A stretch of DNA of 64,000 nucleotides from Caldilineaceae bacterium. GTDB lineage: Bacteria > Chloroflexota > Anaerolineae > Caldilineales > Caldilineaceae. This document shows positions 44,653 through 54,300 of the stretch, in pieces. The number at the start of each line of letters is the position of its first letter. The stretch's first letter is position 1. The notes below the pieces were generated by a model, which was not told the origin of the DNA, did not search any database, and saw only the letters and a list, made by a program, of their open reading frames with translations. The translations under genes and the position numbers were made by a program. The stretch is from contig JAHBVH010000029.1 in assembly GCA_019637645.1 (NCBI GenBank), positions 1 through 64,000 of the forward strand. Direction: 5' to 3'.

Positions 44653-44682
44653 CAGACTCCAAGCAGATTGCTTTGGAGTCTG
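44653..44682 (+). terminator. terminator after the caspase-hydrolase gene
   Basis: CAGACTCCAA-GCA and TGC-TTTGGAGTCTG form a stem of about 13 bp with one bulge, 91 bases after the stop. No clear U run. Confidence 0.5.
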
Positions 44683-44727
44683 TCGGGGTGGCTTGCCCAA
44701 AGGGTGGTTTGCTCAGCCGTGAGCAGG

Positions 44728-45024
44728 TTAGACTTCTACCACACAGTTATCCACGCCATGTTCACTCGGCTCGTAGCGATCTGCCGCTTCGTCGTTGAAC
44801 CAAGTGCCGTCCTCCCGATAATACCGAAAACGAACACATTGGCCCGGCTCCAGCGTGACGGAGGTGCTCATGGTCCCATTCGTACGCTTGATCAGCGGAT
44901 GCGCCTTGGGCGTCCAATCATTAAAATCCCCTAGCACATAGGTCCGATGTTTTACATCTTGCTGCGGTTGAATAAAAGTCAACTTGACCTGATTGGTCTT
45001 TTTGACAACTTCCCGTTTAATCAT
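44728..45024 (-). CDS. stand-alone CBM48 (isoamylase N-terminal-like) protein
   Basis: A 98-residue protein consisting of a single glycogen-binding-type module. VLGDFNDWTPKAHPL (about 29-43) and VRFRYYREDGTWFNDEAA (about 63-80) match the isoamylase N-terminal/AMPK-beta family. A longer frame starts at 45126, but AAGGAG 7 bases before ATG 45024 is decisive. With no catalytic domain it may target glycogen or act as a subunit. It lies upstream of nothing obvious and is 505 bases from xylA. Confidence 0.82.
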   Translation of the reverse strand: MIKREVVKKTNQVKLTFIQPQQDVKHRTYVLGDFNDWTPKAHPLIKRTNGTMSTSVTLEPGQCVRFRYYREDGTWFNDEAADRYEPSEHGVDNCVVEV

Positions 45025-45529
45025 TTTTTTGCTCCTTGGCAGATACAAATTACTCCTTGCTGCGACGAAGTGCCCTAGAACTGCCGTGTAGCTGTGCGGC
45101 GAACGGCCTATGGTATGACAGACCAAGCTTGCAAAGTCTTCCCTTCTTCATCAAGCAAAGGGAACGCTTGCAGCGACACGGTTGCCTACAGCCGGCAGCT
45201 ACACCGATTGCTTCTAACAAAGAGTTGCTGTAGCACCTTGGCAAGCGCTTTGCGACAGGTAGTTGGCTACAGTCGGGCCCATCATAGCAAAGTTCCCTAC
45301 GATTGAGAAATAGGCAACTTAGCTAGAAATAAATAGCAAGTTCATGTGAAATTTTAATAAAGGGAGAATTAACTGTTGGTGAACGATTCTATCAGTGGGA
45401 GCGCGCATGGGGTAAGCTAGGTGCAGGTTACGCGATTGGCTGGGAGGGCCAGAGAAGAAACCTGACAGGTTTGGCAAACCTGTCAGGTCGGGCCGCGAGG
45501 AGCAACAGCCCACGCTTGTCTAGAATCGA
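45025..45529. other. 505-base gap with a palindromic element and small hairpins
   Basis: No gene seen. Hairpins GCCG-TGTAGCTGTG-CGGC (about 45073-45090) and AACTTAGCTA/TAGCAAGTT (45316-45342) occur; the second could end the xylA transcript on the minus strand. A worn dispersed palindrome lies at 45417-45488. Confidence 0.4.
45417..45488. repeat. palindromic MITE-like element, right end worn
   Basis: AACCTGACAGGTTT and AAACCTGTCAGGT pair in the centre (45459-45488). Upstream, GGTTACGCGATTGGCTGGG corresponds to the left arm ACTTACGCAGTTGGTTGG of the copy at 32488. Confidence 0.6.
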
Positions 45530-46696
45530 TTAACGAACGCCTAAGAGGAGTTCGATGACCAGTTGGTCAAGCTGTTCGTAGGGCTGACCTTTGGCGGCAA
45601 TGCCAGCGCGGTCAAATTGGTGGGCTTTGAGGGCCGCAGCTTTGTCGCGAGAATACGCGCCAAAGTAGCCATCCATCGCGCCATCATCGGCCTTGATCTC
45701 CGCCAACAGGGCTTGGATTTCGGCGTCAGCGTTAAACTGCTGGGCCTTCTCTTTCAAGATGAGATAGCTGCGCATACAGCCGCGGGCAAAGGCTTTAATG
45801 TCAGCTAGATCCGCCGTGCGATAGGCATGCGCATCGAAATGACGTGACCCGGCATAGCCGACATCTTCGAGGAATTTGACCAGATAGAAAGCTTGCTTGA
45901 GGTTATGAGAACCAAAGCGGAAATCTTGATCAAAACGCCCGATATTTTGGTCATTGAGATCGATGTGGAAGAGTTTGCCTGCATCCCAAGCTTGCGCGAC
46001 AGCATGCATAAAGTTCAGGCCAGCCATCATCTCGTGGGCAAATTCGGGGTTCACACCCACCATCTCGGGATGCTCGAGCGTGGCGATAAAGCCCAACATA
46101 GCACCAGTTGTGGGCAAATAGATATCGCCGCGTGGTTCATTGGGCTTGGCTTCCAGGGCGAACTGGTAGCCATAGCCTTGGTCGATGCTATAATCACAGA
46201 GAAAGTTCAGTGCTTCGCGAAACCACTTACCGGCGTCCAAGGCACTCTTGCCCGAATCAGTATCGGTCCCTTCGCGCCCCCCCCAAAAGACGTAGACTTT
46301 GGCCCCAAGCTCAGCGCCGAGATCCATCGAGCGCATGGTCTTTTGCAAGGCAAAGGCGCGCACCTTGGGATCATTGCTTGTAAAAGCACCGTCCCGGAAA
46401 ATGGGATCATAGAAGAGGTTGGTCGTTGCCATCGGCACCACAATCCCGGTCTCCTGTAGGGCCTTTTTAAACTCCTTCACGATCCGATCTTGTTCGGCGG
46501 CGGTGGCCGTAATTGGCACGAGGTCATTGTCATGCAAGTTGACCCCCCATGCGCCTACTTCGGCGAGAAGATGCACAATTTGGACAGGGCTCAGCGACTG
46601 CCGCACAGCATCGCCAAATGGATCGCGGCCGGGGTTGGCAATCGTCCACAGACCAAAAGTAAATTTATTCGCTGGGCTAGGTTGATAAGTAGACAT
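45530..46696 (-). CDS. xylA: xylose isomerase
   Basis: A 388-residue class I (Streptomyces-type) xylose isomerase that converts D-xylose to D-xylulose. [10 protein letters not shown] (about 51-60) has the catalytic histidine, [15 protein letters not shown] (about 136-150) is a family signature, and [10 protein letters not shown] (about 181-190) has the metal-binding glutamate. [19 protein letters not shown] gives the further metal and substrate aspartates. AAGGGGAA lies 5 bases before ATG 46696, nine codons inside the longer frame. No xylulokinase or transporter is adjacent. Confidence 0.95.
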   Translation of the reverse strand: MSTYQPSPANKFTFGLWTIANPGRDPFGDAVRQSLSPVQIVHLLAEVGAWGVNLHDNDLVPITATAAEQDRIVKEFKKALQETGIVVPMATTNLFYDPIFRDGAFTSNDPKVRAFALQKTMRSMDLGAELGAKVYVFWGGREGTDTDSGKSALDAGKWFREALNFLCDYSIDQGYGYQFALEAKPNEPRGDIYLPTTGAMLGFIATLEHPEMVGVNPEFAHEMMAGLNFMHAVAQAWDAGKLFHIDLNDQNIGRFDQDFRFGSHNLKQAFYLVKFLEDVGYAGSRHFDAHAYRTADLADIKAFARGCMRSYLILKEKAQQFNADAEIQALLAEIKADDGAMDGYFGAYSRDKAAALKAHQFDRAGIAAKGQPYEQLDQLVIELLLGVR

Positions 46697-46990
46697 GGAA
46701 TTCCCCTTTGTTACATTACACACGTGTCAACGCGATTGTGGGTAGAGCAAACAAGCGGGCTGTCCCGCGCTGAACGGTTCAGGGGTAGCAGCGCCCGTTC
46801 TGGACGAACGGCCCATCAAACCAATTTTTGAACAGGTTGACATTGAACACGGGTAAGGTTTCTGGATTGATGAAAGACAGTGTAGATGTTAGCAAACTTT
46901 CGTTGGGGATGGAAATTTCTAGCTGCCTCTGCGGTACAAAGGGACTTTGCCTCTCAGGTGCCAGCCGGAGAGATAGAGAGAACAAAGGAG

Positions 46991-47060
46991 CAATGACAAA
47001 AGACCAATGACAAAAGACCAATGACAAAAGACCAATGACAAAAGACCAATGACAAAGGAC
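46991..47060. repeat. 14-nt tandem repeat, five copies
   Basis: CAATGACAAAAGAC repeated four times exactly and a fifth time with one change (CAATGACAAAGGAC). Similar short arrays are known from cyanobacterial gaps. It lies in the 418-base divergent-side gap between xylA and the MscS gene; no gene is seen in the rest of that gap. Confidence 0.9.
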
Positions 47061-47114
47061 AGAGGGATAGGGAGACAGGGACGCGTCTATCCGCGTCCCT
47101 GTTTCAAAACGGCA

Positions 47115-48410
47115 CTAGGGGAGGGCAATGTTCTGCTTCTTAAATTCGCTCCAGATCATAAAATAGAGATCGCTGGTTACTTTTACAGCACTGAGCGGAT
47201 CAGCTACCCAAATGGATAGATCAAAATCGAGCCGTGCGCCAGCAAAGCCAGTGAAAAAGACCGTTGGGGCGGGGCTTTTCAACACTTGGCCATGACGTCC
47301 GGCCAGATCGAGCAGCAGGTCGCGGACGGTCGTTGGCTCGTTTTGCGCACTCACGCTCACTTTCAGTGAGCGCTCGACACTCTGATCAGGCTTGGTATAG
47401 GTGATCATGGTGGAGGTCAGGAGGTTTTTATTCGGGATCAACACTTCAACATTATTAGCCGTCCGCACCACCGTTGCCCGCATACGCAGCTGATCAATCA
47501 CCCCGCGATGGCCCGCCACCTCAATCACATTGCCGGGCCGTATGGTATATTCAAAGAGCAGCAAGATCCCACTGACAAAGTTAGCGACTAACTCTTGGAG
47601 GCCAAAGCCGATCCCCACCGAAAGACCACCACCGATAATCGTCAGCGCAGAGAGGTTAAAGCCGAGCGTACTAACGGCCATGAGACTACCGATCCCGATG
47701 ATCACATAACGGCTAAAGGTCAACAGGGTATTGGCCGCGCCTTGACCTGTCACCGAAGTGGTTGCCCAAAGGCGCTTGAGCAGGCCACCCACCACCCAAG
47801 CCGTCGTCCAGAAGAGATAGAGGGTGACCACCGCCGAAAAGAGCGGCGCGATCATCACCGGCGTATCAAGGAATGTAAAGAGGGTTAGGTTGCCAATCGG
47901 CAGCGCGCCCGCTAAGGTTGTACGGAGGATCAACACCACCAAGATAACCGACAACGGTGCCAGGAGGCGCAGATGATATCGATCAGCTTGCTTGCGCTCA
48001 AAAAAGGCGAAGAGAAAGCCCGCTAAGATCCGATAGGCCAACAACAACCAGAAGAGCGGTAGCAAGCGGAGAATCAACCCAGCTGGCCACTCCCACCAAA
48101 GGAAGAGACGCGCGGCAAAATGACCAAAGAGCAACCCCAACATGGGAAAGAGCGTATAGCCCAAAGCCAATGCACTCCGTGCCAATCCCGCCTGCCAGGA
48201 TTCCCAGCGACTCGGCAAGGTCATTAAGCGGCCAGACTTGCGGCGGTGCGCCACGGCATCAACACTCCGGCGCAAGAGGTAGGGTACCAGCCACGCAAAG
48301 AACAGAACCAAGATAAAAGCGCCGGCCTGCCGCTGAACAATGGGGCGGTCGAGGATCAACAGGATGGTATCCACCTGATCGCGCAGCGCTGTCAGAAGCG
48401 AATTATCCAC
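47115..48410 (-). CDS. MscS-family mechanosensitive channel
   Basis: A 431-residue membrane protein of the MscS family. Four to five helices lie in the first ~230 residues. The pore helix and beta domain follow with GIGSLMAVSTLGFNLSALTI, GGGLSVGIGFGLQELVANF and the start of the beta domain PGNVIEVAGHRGVI (about 295-308). NKNLLTSTMI closes the beta domain. The frame is open to 48512 (465 residues), but the extra N terminus is repetitive, polar sequence, and GGGAGG lies 5 bases before GTG 48410. It would release solutes during osmotic downshift. The preceding gene's stop is 111 bases upstream. Confidence 0.83.
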   Translation of the reverse strand: MDNSLLTALRDQVDTILLILDRPIVQRQAGAFILVLFFAWLVPYLLRRSVDAVAHRRKSGRLMTLPSRWESWQAGLARSALALGYTLFPMLGLLFGHFAARLFLWWEWPAGLILRLLPLFWLLLAYRILAGFLFAFFERKQADRYHLRLLAPLSVILVVLILRTTLAGALPIGNLTLFTFLDTPVMIAPLFSAVVTLYLFWTTAWVVGGLLKRLWATTSVTGQGAANTLLTFSRYVIIGIGSLMAVSTLGFNLSALTIIGGGLSVGIGFGLQELVANFVSGILLLFEYTIRPGNVIEVAGHRGVIDQLRMRATVVRTANNVEVLIPNKNLLTSTMITYTKPDQSVERSLKVSVSAQNEPTTVRDLLLDLAGRHGQVLKSPAPTVFFTGFAGARLDFDLSIWVADPLSAVKVTSDLYFMIWSEFKKQNIALP

Positions 48411-48521
48411 CGCTACCTCCCATCCAATAGACGGGCAAATAGACGGGCAGGTAGACAGGGCTGATCGCGCGCATGGGTTGCCGTCCAGTAGCACGGGCGG
48501 CGACTGTTTCATGGTGCATGG

Positions 48522-50918
48522 CTAGTCCTCCTCAATCTGTCCAGCGTTATTGATCTGTTGCGTCACGGCAGCGGCGGCGTCGGCTGGGGCGACATTACCA
48601 TCGAATACAGCATAGTAGGCGCGTCCGGCAACGGCCAGCACGGTACGCATCTGGGGCACATTGGGGGTCACCTGGGCCCGTTCACTCTGCTCCATTAGGA
48701 CAGCGACCAGTGGCTCATTACTGCCTTCCACCCCAGCATTGGTAGGTAACAGACCGGTCGTGGTAAATAGAGTCCCTTGATTGGCTACATTGGTGACATA
48801 CGAAGTAAAGTCTAGCGCCAACGCCAGTTGTTGGGCAGAGAGACGCTCGCTATAGAAAAATCCTGTTGCACTCAACAGTGGCTGCCCATCTCCACCAGGC
48901 CCAGCCGGCAACAAGGCAACCCCCACCTGCTCCGCACCGAGAGAAGCACGTGCGGTCGTCAAGAACGTGCCATCAGCCACCAAATAGGCCGAGCGTCCTG
49001 ACAGGAATTGTTGTTCCACCGCGGCACGATCGGCCAGTAACTGCACATTGGTATTATCGCGCGCCTCCTTCAGCCACGCGAGCCAATCGGCAAAGCCCCC
49101 TTGATCCAGTTGGGCTTGGTAGTTGCTATCGAAGAGCTGCCCACCAAAGGCTGTGATGCCCCAATAGGTATGGATAAAGGTGGTATCTAGCCAAATGGGA
49201 ACGCCGGCCAGCGCTTGGCTTCGCAGATCATTCAAGGTGGGGGCGGGCTCGCTGACCAGGGCGCGATTGAAGTAGAGCGCATCAACTTGCATGGCCAAGG
49301 GCAGCCCATAGAGTTTATCTTGATAACGCAAGGCCGCCACGGCAATGGGCCGGTAGCGCTGGAGCGTTGCAACATCCACACTCACGGTCAGATCCATGAG
49401 CAGATTTTCGGGGGCAAGCGTAAGCAGCCAACTCTGGGGGGCCACGACCATGTCGATTCGCCCATCGGCAACCAGGGGGGCCTGTAGCCGATCTTGGACA
49501 TCATTCAAGGTCACCGGCACTAGATTGACCAACATGGTAGGACATTCGCGCTGAAGTTGCGCAATGACCTCTTCTAAAAAGGCATAGATCGGGCTATCCG
49601 CCACAACACCCATATAGAGAGTACCACTCTGTTGACATTGGAAGCGCGTGGTGGTCGTTGCGGCAAAGCCATTGGCTTGATTGATCGCCGCGGTGGTTTG
49701 CACAGCCGCGGTGGCGGGATCGATCAAGCCTTCCAACACCTGTGCATAAGCATCATCACCAAAACGCAGAATCGGATCGATCTCTGGCCCCGGCGGTAGG
49801 GCGATTCCATTGCGCGCTTGGGCCACAAAGACAGCACTGACAGGTTCCAGGCGCGCATTGACCCGCACCCGCTGGTTCGCCGGAATCACCCCGGCACCCC
49901 GCATGAGGCTGGTCTGCTGTTCAGCATTGCTGGCAAATTGAGCCAGGGCCAAGGCCATGGCCCGTTGTTTATCCGAAGAGACATGGCTAAAAAGAAAAGC
50001 CTGTACTTGCAACAGGGGTGCAGCCGCGCTCCCCGTGGGGCCAGTTGGCAAGAGCGCCACCCCAATCGGGCCAATTGCGGCAGCATCAGTCACCGCGATC
50101 GAACCCGTAACGGCAGCGGTTGCCGTATAGCCACGGCTGGCTAGGATCGAACCATACTCGCTCGTGCTGCCCACATAATAGGCAATATTGCCCGCTTGGA
50201 AACGGCGCAAGAGGGAGGTGCGGTTCGTCTCCATAATCATGGCCGGGACAGTCCGGGCATCTTTGAGCCAAGCCAGCCAGTTGGTAAAGCCACCGCGGTC
50301 GAGGATAACGCGTTGCTCGGTGTCAAACAATTGACCACCAAAGGCTTGAATACCCCAAAACGCATCGCTAAAGGTTGTGCTCATTTCAACTAATTGACCA
50401 CTGGTGGCAACGGCCAACAACTCATTGAGTGTGGCAGCAGGCTTCTCCACCAAAGTGCGATCATAGTAGAGGACCATCGTATCTAATGCCAACGGAATCC
50501 CATAAAGGCCATCCTGGTAGGTCACCGCCGTCAGGGAAGTCGGCAGATAACGCGCCAGGGTTGTCTCCTCTAACACGCTCCCCACTTCATCAATCAGTTG
50601 GGCATCGTGCAGGGGACGAATCCACTGACTAGGCGCTAACATGAGATCAGGGCCGAGACCGGCGTCAGCCGAAATCGCAAATTGACGCAGCATCTCATCC
50701 GTACTGGTAAAGACTTGTTGTTTGACGGTGATGCCAGGCTGAATCGCCCGAAAGCGCGTCAAAACATCGGCCAGCACAGCGGCTTCGCGCCCAGTCCAAG
50801 TATGCCATAGGAGGATACGACCTTGTAATGCAGAGGAAGGCTGCTGATTCGATGAAGAGCAAGCAGTGAGAAGGAGCAACAGCAGCGCGAGGGTGACAAG
50901 TTGTTTACACCAATTCAT
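48522..50918 (-). CDS. lipoprotein with two fused sugar-type solute-binding domains
   Basis: A 798-residue secreted protein. The signal peptide ends in the lipobox LTAC (about 17-20). Two complete family 1 (MalE-like) binding domains follow, about 30-400 and 420-798. They are clearly homologous to each other: YQDGLYGIPLALDTMVLYYDR against YQDKLYGLPLAMQVDALYFNR, and AFWGIQAFGGQLFD against YWGITAFGGQLFD. An internal duplication of a whole binding protein is unusual. No ABC permease or ATPase gene is nearby. AAGGAG is 17 bases from the chosen ATG, so the start is uncertain. Confidence 0.82.
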   Translation of the reverse strand: MNWCKQLVTLALLLLLLTACSSSNQQPSSALQGRILLWHTWTGREAAVLADVLTRFRAIQPGITVKQQVFTSTDEMLRQFAISADAGLGPDLMLAPSQWIRPLHDAQLIDEVGSVLEETTLARYLPTSLTAVTYQDGLYGIPLALDTMVLYYDRTLVEKPAATLNELLAVATSGQLVEMSTTFSDAFWGIQAFGGQLFDTEQRVILDRGGFTNWLAWLKDARTVPAMIMETNRTSLLRRFQAGNIAYYVGSTSEYGSILASRGYTATAAVTGSIAVTDAAAIGPIGVALLPTGPTGSAAAPLLQVQAFLFSHVSSDKQRAMALALAQFASNAEQQTSLMRGAGVIPANQRVRVNARLEPVSAVFVAQARNGIALPPGPEIDPILRFGDDAYAQVLEGLIDPATAAVQTTAAINQANGFAATTTTRFQCQQSGTLYMGVVADSPIYAFLEEVIAQLQRECPTMLVNLVPVTLNDVQDRLQAPLVADGRIDMVVAPQSWLLTLAPENLLMDLTVSVDVATLQRYRPIAVAALRYQDKLYGLPLAMQVDALYFNRALVSEPAPTLNDLRSQALAGVPIWLDTTFIHTYWGITAFGGQLFDSNYQAQLDQGGFADWLAWLKEARDNTNVQLLADRAAVEQQFLSGRSAYLVADGTFLTTARASLGAEQVGVALLPAGPGGDGQPLLSATGFFYSERLSAQQLALALDFTSYVTNVANQGTLFTTTGLLPTNAGVEGSNEPLVAVLMEQSERAQVTPNVPQMRTVLAVAGRAYYAVFDGNVAPADAAAAVTQQINNAGQIEED

Positions 50919-50940
50919 GATCAGTAAAAGCAAAACTCCT

Positions 50941-50966
50941 TTTTGGTAATAAGTTTTGGTAATAAG
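50941..50966. repeat. 13-nt direct repeat upstream of the binding-protein gene
   Basis: TTTTGGTAATAAG repeated exactly twice. Confidence 0.7.
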
Positions 50967-50968
50967 TA

Positions 50969-51053
50969 TAGTCATTACGCCCTTGGCGAAACCCTGACAG
51001 TTTTTGAAAAGCGGTCAGCGCGCTAGTCGTACCAGCCAACGACGTAAGTCCTA
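50969..51053. repeat. complete but diverged palindromic MITE-like element, 85 nt
   Basis: Left end TAGTCATTACGCCC, right end GACGTAAGTCCTA, and in the centre CTGACAG...GTCAG. The right arm CGTACCAGCCAACGACG is the reverse complement of the left arm of the copy at 32488. It is exactly as long as that copy (85 bases). No clear target duplication. Confidence 0.65.
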
Positions 51054-51266
51054 ATCCAGTAAACGGGATGATGGTACAGCCTTCCTATAGTACCAGCTTA
51101 GAAAGAAAGAGAAAAATTCCTGAATTAAGGGGTTTTCGGTGAATTGGCACAATTGACGTGATCCACCATCCTATTTTTTACGTCAAACCACGCAGATAAA
51201 CCGTACGGTACTCGCACTCAGTTGTATAACATACATTGAGCCTAGCTTTTCCCATCCCCTTTTGGT

Positions 51267-51365
51267 GTGAACCCACCCTGCGCGCAACGCGGTTCACGCC
51301 CAAAGACAATCGCTGACTCGCTAGGGGCATTTCCCTGCCTAGCACTTTGCTGGCAACGAGCAGCC
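51267..51365 (+). ncRNA. possible structured leader of the CSLREA-type gene
   Basis: Three hairpins in a row: GTGAACC/GGTTCAC (51267-51297), GCTAGG/CCTAGC (51320-51343) and GCTG-N7-GCAGC (51350-51365), followed by the ribosome-binding site at 51375. I could not match it to a known riboswitch. The rest of the 334-base gap shows nothing. Confidence 0.3.
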
Positions 51366-51387
51366 AAGCGAAAAAGGAGCTTTTCCC

Positions 51388-54300
51388 ATGCACTTTGCTA
51401 AAGTAACGGCTCAGGTCATCACCTGTTGTTTGTTAATCTACCTACTCGGTCGTCCGGCTATCGCCTATGCCAATGGCACAATTACGGTAACAACCACCCA
51501 GGATGAATTCGGTGGCAATACAACCGCCACCTGTTCGCTGCGCGAGGCGATTGAAGCTGTGAATTTGCATAGTAATTTTGGTGGCTGTACGCTCAATGGT
51601 ACGGCTCCCTTTACTATCCAACTAGGTGCGGGCGTCTATACCCTGAGCCAAAGTGGCACCGGCGAAGATGCCAATCAAAGTGGCGATCTAGATATCCATG
51701 CAGCGGTATCGATCCAAGGTGCCGGTGCGGAGCAAACCCGTATCCAGGCAGGCGCAACAGTTGGCAGTGCCGTTGACCGCGTCTTTCAGGTGATGCAGAC
51801 CGCGGAGGTCCTCTTTGCTGACTTGACCATTGAACATGGCTCGCCTGAACCAGATGGCAATGGTGGTGGCATTCTGAACATGGGCCAAATCACGATCAAC
51901 GACAGCGTTCTATCCAACAATCATGCCTATGGAGACGAACCCGGCCAAGGGGGTGGCGCGCTCTATAATGGACCAAACAGTGTCGCGACGCTGAACAATA
52001 GCCACGTTCGCCAAAACCAAGCTACTACGGGGCTCGGTAATGGTGGCGGGATCTTCAATGGCCCCCATGCAATCCTCGTTATTAACGGTGGTTCCATCAA
52101 CCAGAACTCAACCGCCCGTGCCGGTGGCGGGATCGAAAATGACGCCGGTATCGTTACCCTCAACAACCTTTCCCTAACGAATAATCTGGCTGGTATCAAC
52201 GGCGGTGGGCTTCACACCTCTGGGAATGGTCATGTCCACATGAACGGCGGCGAAGCCCGCGCCAATGTCGCCAATGCCGAAGGTGGTGGGCTTTGGAATT
52301 CTGCCATTGGCACCATGGTGATCGAGGCAGCGACGATCGTCTCTAATACAGCGAGTGGCGCAGCGGCAGACCAAGGGGGCGGTGGGCTCTTTAGTGATGG
52401 GGGCGCGCTGACAGTTCTCAGCAGCACGATTATTAGCAATACAGCGAATGGTGCCGCGGGCAGTGGTGGCGGTATTTTGGCTACCGTGGGCAGCGTCCTC
52501 CATGTCACCGGTGGGATGATCAGTCACAATCATGCTAATCGCGCCGGTGGCGGGATCGAACTGAATGCCTCTGCCGAAAAGCCAGCCTATGCCACCCTTA
52601 CCAGTATAGAACTTAGCGGGAACAGCACAGGTGCCGCCCCTGGCAACGGTGGGGCACTCCATATCACCGGCCCTGGTCATGTCAAAGTTACCGCGGCGCT
52701 GGTAACGAATAACAGCGCCGCGGCAGAGGGGGGTGGGCTTTGGAACTCTGCCACTGGCACCCTCCTGGTTGTCGAGAGCACGCTGCGTAACAACCTTGCC
52801 ACGGGGAATGACCCCGATCAAGGGGGTGGCGCGCTCTTTACCGATGGCGGCGATCTTACGGTCATCCAGACAACCCTGAGTGGCAACCGTGCCACGGGCA
52901 CGGCTGGCAGTGGCGGTGGGATTTTGGCTAATGTGGGCAGCACGCTCTATGTTGCCAACAGCACACTGACAGAGAACCATGCCAACCGCGCCGGTGGCGG
53001 GATCGAGATCACAGCCACAGCAGCGAATACGAGCACAGCACAGCTTGAACAGGTGGATTTTACCGATAACACGACTGGTTCTGCCCCGGGCAATGGCGGT
53101 GCGCTCCACATCACTGGTCCTGCAACCGTCATGGTGCTAGGGGGAACCGCAACAGGAAACCAAGCAGCAGCCGAGGGGGGTGGCTTCTGGAATTCAGCGA
53201 CGGGCACCTTAACCGTCCAGAATGTAACCCTAGAAAACAATCAAGCGAGTGGGGCAGCCTTAGATCAAGGGGGCGGTGCCCTCTTTACCGACGGCGGGCT
53301 GCTCCGGGTGATGCATAGTACACTGACAGGTAACGTAGCAGATGGCGCGGCAGGCAGTGGCGGCGGCATCCTTGCCGTCCCTGGTAGCACCCTAGAGATT
53401 ACCGGTGGCAGCATCATTAGCAATACAGCCCGCCGAGCGGGGGGTGGCATTGAGGTCAACGGGAACATGACCGCGACAGTGACAGCGATGATCAACGGGG
53501 TGCAGATGCGCGGCAACGAGACCGGTCCAGTTCCGGGCAATGGCGGTGCGCTCCACATTACCGGCTTGGCCACTGTGACGATCAATGGCGGGATTGTGAC
53601 AGGCAATCTGGCCACAGCGGAGGGCGGTGGCCTCTGGAATTCGGCGACCGGCACCCTCATTGTTATTGGCACAAAAATTCAGGGAAATATTGCAAGCGGA
53701 AATGATGCCGATCAAGGGGGCGGTGGACTTTTTAACGACGGAGGGACCCTCCGCGTCCACGATGCGCTCATCCACGGCAATAGCGCCACAGGCACAGCAG
53801 GCAGTGGTGGCGGGGTGCTGAATAACAGGGGCACGGTCATCATCGCCACTAGCACAATCAGTGCAAACAGTGCCAAACGGGCAGGCGGCGGTGTGGAAGA
53901 CAATGTCGGCATCTTGCTCCGTCTCCAACAGGTACGGCTTCTGCAGAATCTTACGGGTGCCGCTCCCGGTAATGGCGGTGGTCTACATCTAACCGGTGCA
54001 GGCCGCGCAGAGGTACTCAACAGCATAGTCGCGGCCAATCACGCGGCGGCAGAAGGAGGCGGCCTTTGGAACTCTGCGGCGGGCACCCTCTTGGTCTCTG
54101 GGAGCACTGTCCACAGCAACAGCACCACCAACAGTTCAGCAGCCACGGGCGTCGATGCCCAAGGGGGCGGTGGCCTTTTTAACGACGGTGGTGCACTTAC
54201 GATGAGCAATAGCACCATCACCGAGAACCAAGCATCGAATCACAACGGTGATGGTTTGCTCAACGTGGCTGGCACCAGCACCCTCGTCAATGTCACGCTC

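Noticed and set aside
46991..47060. Tandem units first considered as a CRISPR array
   Set aside because: Units of 14 bases abut without spacers and there are no cas genes.
51267..51365. Leader considered as a cyclic-di-GMP riboswitch
   Set aside because: The conserved GEMM core bases are not there.
52174..53109. Minus-strand frames over the CSLREA-type gene (for example 311 codons)
   Set aside because: Shadows of the 447-base repeats; the plus frame has signal peptide and ribosome-binding site.
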